Positions 55,184 through 61,829 of a DNA stretch of 64,000 nt are shown here, piece by piece. The first letter of the stretch is position 1. Every line of letters starts with the position of its first letter. The notes under the pieces are model-generated. The model was not told the DNA's origin, did not search any database, and saw only the letters and a program-made list of their open reading frames with translations. A program made the position numbers and the translations under genes. Source of the stretch: Leisingera aquaemixtae (lineage in GTDB: Bacteria; Pseudomonadota; Alphaproteobacteria; Rhodobacterales; Rhodobacteraceae); the NCBI RefSeq assembly GCF_019801145.1, contig NZ_JAHVJQ010000001.1, forward strand, positions 744,001 to 808,000, read 5' to 3'.

Positions 55184-56794
55184 TCATTCGGGAATGGTGA
55201 AGACCTGCCCCGGATAGATCAGGTCCGGGTTGCGGATTGCGCCCCTGTTGGCTTCGAACACCCGCACATACAGGAACCCGCTGCCGTATTTGTCCTGCGA
55301 AATTGCCCAGAGCGTATCGCCCTTCTGCACGGTCACCGCCCGCACCAGCGGCACCGGCTGATCCGGGTCCGCATCGCGCTCCGGCTTGGGCAGCAGCTCC
55401 GGCGCTTCGCGCTTGAACGGGGTTTCCAGGCGGCTCACCACCCTGCCGGAGGCCGGTTCGATCTCATCCAGCCGCAGGGTGTAGACACCCGGCGCCACGT
55501 CCGCCAGCCGCCCGGTCCAGCGGCCGTCCTGGGCGGCGTCCAGTTCGGCCACCGGCCGGTTGTCGACATAGATCCGCACCCGCGATTGCGGGCGCGCCCG
55601 GCCTGACAGGTCCACCCCGCCGGAGCCATTGTAGCTGATGGAATCCAGTGCCACCTCTTCGCTCAGCTCCGGGTCGGAAGGCACAGCAGGCTGCACCACC
55701 TCGATCCCGTCCTGATCGGCCCGGAGCACCGCAACGGACTGGCCTTGCGGCTGCGGCGCGGCAGGCTCCGCGGCAGGCGCCGGGTCTTCAGCCGCAGGCT
55801 CAGCTGCCGCGGTTATTTCCTCAACCTGCGTTCCTTGAACGGCATCTGCTGCCTGCGCTGCCCCGCTGGCAGCATCCGGCTCGGGCGCAGAGGCATCCGC
55901 TTGTGTCTGAGCGGCCTCCTGCGCCTCGCCGGCCGGAAGTGCAGCAACCTGGTCCTCTGCCCCCTCTGCAATTTCTTCAGCCTTCTGCGCCGGCGCGGCG
56001 GCGACCGGGCTGACCGGCGCCAGGATGAAGGACGCGCCGGATGCGCTCTGTTCACCGTCATGCTCTGCCAGCAATGACACCACCCGGGCATCCGCACTGG
56101 GCGCAATGGACGTCAGCGAAACGAATTCACCCCCGGCAGGCACCTCCAGCTGCTCCAGCACTTCGCCGTCCAGCAGCACAGTGATCTGCACGCCCTCTTG
56201 CGCCCGGCCGGCAATCACCGCGGCGCCATCGCTGTCCACACGGACCAGATCCAACTCCGGCGCCTGCAGAACAAAAATATCCTGTTTCGGCGCTTCGGTT
56301 TCCGGTTCCGGCTGCGGCTCCGCCGCCGCATCCGCAGGCGCTTCCAGGGCCGCCAGCTCAGTGCCTTCCCCTGCTTCCTGATCTACTTCGACGGCACTGC
56401 CGGAGGCCGTGTCATCAGCGGTTACTTCTGTTATATTTTCAGCAGTTACAGCCTGACTTTGATCTTCAGCCGCGGCTTCCCCACCGGCAGTTGTTTCCGG
56501 AGCCTCAACGTCCTCCTGCTGACCGGCGTCCGCCGTTTCAGCCTGTTCACTTCCGGCGTCCCGCGCTGCGCGGTTTTGCAGCGGCTGGCCGGACTCCCCG
56601 CCTTCTCCGGAAAACGCGCTGTTGCTGTTTGCCGCCTGCCCTGCCGTCTCTTCGCTCACCACCACGCCTTCGGGCGCGACCGTGCCAAACACCCCGAGCT
56701 GGTACAGCACCACGCCGCCCACGACCACGGCCACGCCGGCAATACCGCCAAGTGTGAGGGCCCCAAGACCCCCGCTTCCAGATGCTTCCGCCAT
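55184..56794 (-). CDS. Membrane-anchored LysM protein with a long acidic linker
   Basis: A 536-residue protein: one N-terminal membrane helix (LGALTLGGIAGVAVVVGGVVLYQLG), a long Ala/Glu/Pro-rich disordered periplasmic region, two or more beta-rich repeats of similar build (VRVDSDGAAVIAGRAQEGVQI ... and ISYNGSGGVDLSGRARPQSRV ...), and a C-terminal LysM domain (VQKGDTLWAISQDKYGSG ... YPGQVFTIPE) that binds peptidoglycan. The start at 56794 has AAGGGA upstream. The architecture suggests a span from inner membrane to cell wall; the function is unknown. Confidence 0.82.
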   Translation of the reverse strand: MAEASGSGGLGALTLGGIAGVAVVVGGVVLYQLGVFGTVAPEGVVVSEETAGQAANSNSAFSGEGGESGQPLQNRAARDAGSEQAETADAGQQEDVEAPETTAGGEAAAEDQSQAVTAENITEVTADDTASGSAVEVDQEAGEGTELAALEAPADAAAEPQPEPETEAPKQDIFVLQAPELDLVRVDSDGAAVIAGRAQEGVQITVLLDGEVLEQLEVPAGGEFVSLTSIAPSADARVVSLLAEHDGEQSASGASFILAPVSPVAAAPAQKAEEIAEGAEDQVAALPAGEAQEAAQTQADASAPEPDAASGAAQAADAVQGTQVEEITAAAEPAAEDPAPAAEPAAPQPQGQSVAVLRADQDGIEVVQPAVPSDPELSEEVALDSISYNGSGGVDLSGRARPQSRVRIYVDNRPVAELDAAQDGRWTGRLADVAPGVYTLRLDEIEPASGRVVSRLETPFKREAPELLPKPERDADPDQPVPLVRAVTVQKGDTLWAISQDKYGSGFLYVRVFEANRGAIRNPDLIYPGQVFTIPE

Positions 56795-56918
56795 TTCATT
56801 CCCTTCGGCATTTGCGGAATGTGACCTTCCGCTTAGTTGAGGGAATCTAACAACCCCGCTATCACGGGTCAAAACACCAATTGGTTTTCACCTTGATATT
56901 CCACGGAAAGGCTGGCCG

Positions 56919-57470
56919 ATGAGCATCAAATCCGTCTGTGTCTACTGCGGATCCCGCGCCGGGGTGCTGCCCGCCTATGCCGAGGCGGCGCGCGCCTTCG
57001 GCACCGCGCTGGCGGAAAACGGGATGCGGCTGGTTTACGGCGCCGGCGATGTCGGGCTGATGGGCGAAGTTGCCCGCGCCGCGCAAAAGGCTGGCGGCGA
57101 AACCTTCGGGGTGATCCCCAGCCACCTGGAGCGGCGCGAGGTGGGGAAATCCGACCTCACCACCTATGTGGTTACGGAAACCATGCACGAACGCAAGAAG
57201 GTGATGCTGTGGAACGCCGATGCAGTGGTTGTGCTGCCCGGCGGCGCCGGATCGCTGGATGAGCTGTTCGAGGCGCTGACCTGGCGCCAGCTGGGGCTGC
57301 ACTCCAATCCGATTGTGATCCTCAACACCGAAGGCTACTGGGACAAGCTGCGTGACCTGCTGGACCAAGTGGTGAGCCAGGGCTTCGCCAGTCAGGAAAC
57401 CCCGGATTACCTGATCTGGGCCGACACGCCTGTGGCCGCCATCGCCGCCCTGCGCGATGCCCGTTCCTGA
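56919..57470 (+). CDS. LOG-family protein (TIGR00730)
   Basis: A 183-residue Rossmann-like protein of the LOG/lysine-decarboxylase-like family. Characterised LOGs are cytokinin riboside 5'-monophosphate phosphoribohydrolases, and the bacterial ones often act as nucleotide phosphoribohydrolases. It shows SVCVYCGSRAG at the N-terminus, the catalytic MHERKKVML and the diagnostic PGGAGSLDELFE (usual form PGGxGTxxE, so Ser replaces Thr). The last 64 bases overlap the convergent rarD-like gene. Confidence 0.9.
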   Translation: MSIKSVCVYCGSRAGVLPAYAEAARAFGTALAENGMRLVYGAGDVGLMGEVARAAQKAGGETFGVIPSHLERREVGKSDLTTYVVTETMHERKKVMLWNADAVVVLPGGAGSLDELFEALTWRQLGLHSNPIVILNTEGYWDKLRDLLDQVVSQGFASQETPDYLIWADTPVAAIAALRDARS

Positions 57471-58318
57471 CGCAGCGCCGAGAAGGAAAACACCGCAACC
57501 GCGCTCCAGATCAGCGCAAAGGCGGTGCCGTGCCAGGGGGTGAATGGCTCGGCAAAGACCAGCACCGCCACCAGGAACTGCAGCGTCGGGTTCAGGTATT
57601 GCAGCACGCCCACGGTGCCCAGCCGCACCCTGCGGGCGGCGTAGGCGAACAGGATCAGCGGCAGGCCGGTCAGGATGCCGGAAAACATCAGCATCAGCGC
57701 ATCGCCAACGCCGCCCAGGAAACCGGCGCCGCCGGTCATCCAGATGATCGTCAGCGCAACCGGCAACAGCAGCGCAACCTCGGCCGTGACGGAAACCACC
57801 GGCCCCAGCGGCAATTGTTTCTTAACAACACCGTAAAGCGCGAAGCTGAAGCTCAGCGCCAGCGGAATCCAGGGCGCGGCCCCCAGCCCGAACGACAGCA
57901 CCGCCACGGCAAGGCCCGCCAGGCATACCGCCACGCCCTGCGCCGCTGCCAGCCGCTCGCCAAATGCGAGCCGTCCCAGCAGCACGCTCAGCAGCGGAAA
58001 GACGTAATAGCCAAGGCTTGCCTCAGTCGCGTAGCCCAGTTGAACAGCCGAAATGAAGATGAACCAGTTGAGCGAAATCATCGCCGAGGCAAACGCCAGC
58101 AAGAGCGCGCTGCGGCGGGTGGAAAGCGCCGCCCCCAGCTCGGCGATGCGGCCCTGGCACAACAGCACGATGGCAAAAAACACAAATGACCACAGCGCCC
58201 GGTGCGACAGAACCTGCTCCGGCGGAACATGCGACAGCGCCTTGTAATATATGCCGGAAAGCCCCCAAACGGTGCAGGAGGCACAAAGTGCCAGAACGCC
58301 TTTTTGTGCCTCGCCCAT
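57407..58318 (-). CDS. rarD: RarD-type EamA permease
   Basis: A 303-residue ten-span transporter of the drug/metabolite superfamily, RarD type. It shows GVLALCASCTVWGLSGIYYK at the start, SHRALWSFVFFAIVL, and the second EamA repeat ending NPTLQFLVAVLVFAEPFTPWHGTAFALIWSAVAVFS. The substrate is unknown. It is convergent with, and overlaps, the LOG gene by 64 bases; both frames look real. Confidence 0.9.
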   Translation of the reverse strand: MGEAQKGVLALCASCTVWGLSGIYYKALSHVPPEQVLSHRALWSFVFFAIVLLCQGRIAELGAALSTRRSALLLAFASAMISLNWFIFISAVQLGYATEASLGYYVFPLLSVLLGRLAFGERLAAAQGVAVCLAGLAVAVLSFGLGAAPWIPLALSFSFALYGVVKKQLPLGPVVSVTAEVALLLPVALTIIWMTGGAGFLGGVGDALMLMFSGILTGLPLILFAYAARRVRLGTVGVLQYLNPTLQFLVAVLVFAEPFTPWHGTAFALIWSAVAVFSFSALRQERASRRAAMAATGVSAQIR

Positions 58319-58379
58319 AACATGCTCCTGCCCGGCTTTCGTTTCACAGACACCGGGCAGAAGCGCAGGTCAACCCTGG

Positions 58380-58835
58380 TCAGCCGTGACGCAGCGCGTC
58401 TTTGACCAATTCTTCGATCCTGGTGATTTCGTGACCGGTCAGGTTCTTGCTGATCTCCGCGACCACGAGGTCGGAGACTTCCTTGCGGAGGGTCTTGCGC
58501 AGTTCCCCCAGGACCTCCGGCGCGGCGACCAGAACCAGTTTCTCGAATTCACCGCGGTGGGCCATCTCATACAGTTTGTCCGACAGGTCCTTGGCAAACC
58601 GCTCCTTGGCCAATTGGTGCCAGTCGGTGTCGTCGACAGCGGACCGGTGGACGCTCGGGCCGTCGTTGAACCGCCCTGGCCGGTTGGCGGACTGCTCCCG
58701 GTCCGGCGGGTTGTCCTGCTCATCCTTGCGGCGCACCTGCAGATACGGATCGTCCCCGTCGACGGTGTTCTCCAGAAACAGCGCCTTTTCGCTGTCAGCC
58801 ACCAGGACATAGGTGCCGTGGGAAAGCCGGGTCAT
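58380..58835 (-). CDS. Host attachment family protein
   Basis: A 151-residue protein of the 'host attachment' family first noted in Rhizobiaceae, where function remains poorly defined. It begins THGTYVLVADSEKALFLEN-like (HGTYVLVADSEKALFLEN), has a central charged region with PDREQSANRPGRFNDGPS, and a C-terminal helical block (LYEMAHRGEFEKLVLVAAPEVLGELRK). Start at 58835 with GGAGG upstream. Its ATG overlaps the upstream gene's stop (TGATG), so the two are coupled. Confidence 0.82.
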   Translation of the reverse strand: MTRLSHGTYVLVADSEKALFLENTVDGDDPYLQVRRKDEQDNPPDREQSANRPGRFNDGPSVHRSAVDDTDWHQLAKERFAKDLSDKLYEMAHRGEFEKLVLVAAPEVLGELRKTLRKEVSDLVVAEISKNLTGHEITRIEELVKDALRHG

Positions 58836-59035
58836 CACTTCACCTCCTGCTCATTGGATTTTCGAACCCGGGTGGCACCTGCCGGGCGTTCCTTGGCGCG
58901 CTTTTCCTCATCCTCGCTGCCAATCTCCCGCGCCAGCCTGCCGCCAGTGCGCCCGCCGTGTGCGGCACTGCCCTCCTCGCCCAGAATGTCCTTGGTTTCG
59001 CGGTGTCCGTCCTTGGACCTCTTGCGTTCAGCCAT
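58835..59035 (-). CDS. Small charged protein, partner of the host attachment gene
   Basis: A 66-residue, very polar product (MAERKRSKDGHRETKDILGE ... RVRKSNEQEVK) with 40% or so charged residues and no hydrophobic core, so probably disordered. A strong AAGGAGGACCACC ribosome site precedes the start. The stop overlaps the host attachment start by one base. Resembles short conserved companions found with this family; function unknown. Confidence 0.6.
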   Translation of the reverse strand: MAERKRSKDGHRETKDILGEEGSAAHGGRTGGRLAREIGSEDEEKRAKERPAGATRVRKSNEQEVK

Positions 59036-59121
59036 GGTGGTCCTCCTTTCGTACACAGAACCAACGCCAGAATCCCGCCCGGCGTTCCGTGCGAAACGCG
59101 GCAGAACAGCATTCGTGCCGC

Positions 59122-59158
59122 ACGAAAAAGCCCGCCGGAAAACTCCGGCGGGCCCGTG
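59122..59158 (-). terminator. Terminator of sodB
   Basis: The stem GCCCGCCGGA/TCCGGCGGGC (59130-59139 with 59144-59153) is followed on the minus strand by TTTTTC. Confidence 0.93.
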
Positions 59159-59181
59159 CAAGCCAATATGCGGCTCTCGCC

Positions 59182-59781
59182 TTACATGCGCGAAGCGACG
59201 TTTTCCCAGTTCACCAGGTTGTCGAGGAAGTTCGACAGGTAGGCCGGACGCTTGTTGCGGAAGTCGATGTAGTAGGAGTGCTCCCATACGTCGCAGCCCA
59301 GCAGTGCGGTCTGGCCGAAGCACAGCGGGTTCACGCCGTTCTCGGTCTTGGTGACTTTCAGGCCGCCGTCGGTGTCCTTGACCAGCCAGGCCCAGCCGGA
59401 GCCGAACTGGCCGGCGCCCGCGGCAGAGAACTCTTCCTTGAACTTTTCGACGGAACCGAAGCTGTCCACCAGCGCCTTTTCCAGCTCGCCCGGCATCTTG
59501 CTTTCGCCCGGCCCCATCATTTCCCAGAACTGGTTGTGGTTCCACAGCTGGGAGATGTTGTTGAAGATGCCGTTCTGGGCCACTGCGCTCGCGTCGTAGG
59601 TGCCCTTGATGATCTCTTCCAGCGACTTGCCGTCCCACTCGGTGCCGGCGATCAGCTTGTTGCCGTTGTCGACATAAGCCTTGTGGTGCAGGTCGTGGTG
59701 GTATTCCAGGGTTTCAGCCGACATGCCTTTGCCGGCCAGCGCGTCATGTGCATAAGGAAGATCGGGAAGTTCAAAAGCCAT
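59182..59781 (-). CDS. sodB: Superoxide dismutase, Fe type
   Basis: Converts superoxide to peroxide and oxygen in the cytoplasm. The 199-residue enzyme has the metal ligands His28, His82, Asp164 and His168 (YHHDLHH; WNHNQFW; DVWEHSYY). A Gln sits at position 78, just before WNH, the position that marks iron-type enzymes, where Mn-type have Gly. Start at 59781 (MAFELPDLPYAHD). Monocistronic with its own terminator. Confidence 0.95.
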   Translation of the reverse strand: MAFELPDLPYAHDALAGKGMSAETLEYHHDLHHKAYVDNGNKLIAGTEWDGKSLEEIIKGTYDASAVAQNGIFNNISQLWNHNQFWEMMGPGESKMPGELEKALVDSFGSVEKFKEEFSAAGAGQFGSGWAWLVKDTDGGLKVTKTENGVNPLCFGQTALLGCDVWEHSYYIDFRNKRPAYLSNFLDNLVNWENVASRM

Positions 59782-59979
59782 CTGGGCCCCCTGTGAAATA
59801 AGTTTGCGTTCCTGCGCAGATACATGCGGTGTGCGCGCTATCAGGTCAAGAGGCCACCGCCGCATTTCCGCGCAAGGTATGTGTGTAGAAAACCAGGCAG
59901 CCGCCGATAAGTTCCTAGTCAGGCCGCACGGGTCTGTGCACCATCAGGGCCAGGCCTGCTCTCGCCCTGTTCATAACGT

Positions 59980-60414
59980 TTAGTCAGGCTCCTTTCGGCA
60001 TTTCAATAAGCCGCCCATACGGCCGTTTCGGATACCTGAAATATTGGCCTTGATCCGACCCGAAAGGTCAGCTTCTGTAAAATCAATCCGGTAGGTCGCC
60101 TGGTATTTCACGCCGCTTTGTGCCGGCAAGGTCATGTCCCAGCTGAAGCGCTCCTTACCATTCTTCAGCGCCTTGTAGCTGGTAACAACTGCCTCTCTTT
60201 CCACATGCCAGATAAAAGGGTCCAGTACTTCGACCGTCTTACCATCATCGAGAAACGTCAGAAGCGTTTCCTCCGGAACCCAGCCACCTTGCCCATACGT
60301 TCTAATATCGCACAAATACTTCTGAACGGGCTGCGCAGCAAAGGCGGCAGTAGGCAAAGAAAGGATAGCGGCACCGCAAAATGCCAGTGCTGCCGACCGT
60401 CGATTTATGTTCAT
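59980..60414 (-). CDS. Exported hypothetical protein, two-cysteine family, copy 1
   Basis: A 144-residue precursor with a signal peptide (MNINRRSAALAFCGAAILSLPTAAFA). Mature part: Cys near the start (YLCDIRTYGQGGWVPEETLLTF), a strand-rich body (VLDPFIWHVEREAVVTSYK; FSWDMTL) and a Cys near the end (LLKCRKE). The same layout occurs in the protein at 60617-61075, so the two are divergent paralogues. No known domain; a periplasmic disulfide-linked beta fold is likely. Confidence 0.62.
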   Translation of the reverse strand: MNINRRSAALAFCGAAILSLPTAAFAAQPVQKYLCDIRTYGQGGWVPEETLLTFLDDGKTVEVLDPFIWHVEREAVVTSYKALKNGKERFSWDMTLPAQSGVKYQATYRIDFTEADLSGRIKANISGIRNGRMGGLLKCRKEPD

Positions 60415-60616
60415 TGTTCCAAACTCTGTTAAGTAGTTTCTTGCCGCTCTAACTTGAACCCGCCAGCGACTTCAATTTCTGCGAGAGAAAAAAATTCAAC
60501 CTCACGGATAAGCAATCATGTGCAACCACATCGAAGGAGAGACTAACGATTAGAACTTGGACACAGGAACCCAAACGGCGGTGATACCGAGACATTTCTG
60601 GCAAACGGTTAGTCTG

Positions 60617-61075
60617 TCACCATTCAGCTGGCTGCGGCAGATCTCCCTCGTTCTGCGCCAGCAGCGACAGGCTGTTCTCCGTTTCGCAAAACCCCCTGCC
60701 GCGCGGCAGTTTTGCATTGCCGCCTTTCTTGGCCGCCTGCAGGCTCATCTTCTGGTTCGCCGTGTTCAGCACCGCGCGGAAACGCGGGCGTGCAATTCCC
60801 GGTTCGGAATAAACGGCCAGGCCCGTCAGTGCCCAGCTCAGCGCGTAAGAGGTCTTGCTGTGCTGCACCACCTTGGCCGGCACCGCCACGCCAAACGTCA
60901 GGTCGGTGACCTGCGCGGTGCGGAAGTTATCAGTGAAATGCAGGGTGATCCGGCTGGGAATCCAGGCCGAGCCGGAAATCGGTTTCAAGCTGCAGTGAAA
61001 GGTGGTCCCGGCCAGGGCCGCGGCCCCGGCGACCATAAAAACAAAAGCCAAGGCTCCGCATTTCGGCAAACTCAT
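60617..61075 (-). CDS. Exported hypothetical protein, two-cysteine family, copy 2
   Basis: A 152-residue precursor with a signal peptide (MSLPKCGALAFVFMVAGAAALA). Mature part: FHCSLKPISGSAWIPSRITLHFTDN, then VTDLTFGVAVPAKVVQHSKTSYALSWALT and a late Cys in GFCETE. It matches copy 1 in the order Cys, G-x-W-[IV]-P, aromatic F-x-D, then V-x-D and S-W-x-x-T and a C-terminal Cys. Divergent paralogues with unknown function. Confidence 0.62.
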   Translation of the reverse strand: MSLPKCGALAFVFMVAGAAALAGTTFHCSLKPISGSAWIPSRITLHFTDNFRTAQVTDLTFGVAVPAKVVQHSKTSYALSWALTGLAVYSEPGIARPRFRAVLNTANQKMSLQAAKKGGNAKLPRGRGFCETENSLSLLAQNEGDLPQPAEW

Positions 61076-61180
61076 CAGCCGCTCCCTGAAACAACTTCAC
61101 AACACTACCTCCCCCACAGGAAACAGCCTTAATTCAACCACTTGCACTTAATGCAAAAGGTGAAACCAGGAACGGGGCCT

Positions 61181-61216
61181 AAAAAAACAGGTGCCCCGGA
61201 GGGTCTCCAGGGCACC
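61181..61216 (-). terminator. Terminator of the sox genes
   Basis: The stem GGTGCCC/GGGCACC (61190-61196 with 61210-61216) has inner pairs GGAG/CTCC and leads into seven T on the minus strand. It lies after soxG. Confidence 0.92.
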
Positions 61217-61262
61217 GTAAATGACGCGTAAAGGCGTCACAAGCAGAAAGCGAGCAAAAATT

Positions 61263-61829
61263 TTAGTAAACACCCACTTTACTTTGAGGATGCCCTGCTG
61301 CGCTTAGCAATTTGAACACATACTCGCCGACGGAGCGGAAGCAGACGATGCAGAAGCTGCCGTCGTCGTTCAACCAGAAGGCGCCGGCCACCTGCGCCAG
61401 CCGCGAGCGGCGGAACTGGCCCGGCTTGAAGGCCGCGGCATCGAAGTCCACCGGGCTCACCTTGCCCAGCACCTCGCGCGCACCCTCGCCCGACAGGCGG
61501 AAGAAGGCACGGGCGTCGGAGACGTTCACTGCCAGCGCGTGCTCGCCCTTCAGCGCCTCAGACACTTCTGCGGTCTTGGCAACTGCGTCCTCATAGGGAA
61601 CCAGCAGCAGCAGTTCGTCCGGGGACATCCAGGCCGCGGCGCCGTTTTCGGCAACCGAGATGGAGCCCTGTGCCGGAACCTCGGCGCCGGTGGCGGCTTT
61701 GACAGCCGCCTTCAGCGCTTTGGACCCCAGATCGCCGCGCAGGGTGATCATGCCCTGCAGACCGGCATCCTCGACGGTGGCCAGACCCGAGAATCGGGCG
61801 CCGTTCAGTACGGAAACAGCCTTAGACAT
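61263..61829 (-). CDS. soxG: Sarcosine oxidase gamma subunit
   Basis: The small subunit of heterotetrameric (TSOX-type) sarcosine oxidase. It is 188 residues with the GcvT-related SoxG fold: WMSPDELLLLVP, VNVSDARAFFRLSGEGAREVLGKVSPVDF and SFCIVCFRSVGEYVFKLL. The start at 61829 overlaps the soxA stop by eight bases (ATGTCTAA). The usual order soxBDAG fits, with soxB and soxD expected outside the window. Confidence 0.94.
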   Translation of the reverse strand: MSKAVSVLNGARFSGLATVEDAGLQGMITLRGDLGSKALKAAVKAATGAEVPAQGSISVAENGAAAWMSPDELLLLVPYEDAVAKTAEVSEALKGEHALAVNVSDARAFFRLSGEGAREVLGKVSPVDFDAAAFKPGQFRRSRLAQVAGAFWLNDDGSFCIVCFRSVGEYVFKLLSAAGHPQSKVGVY

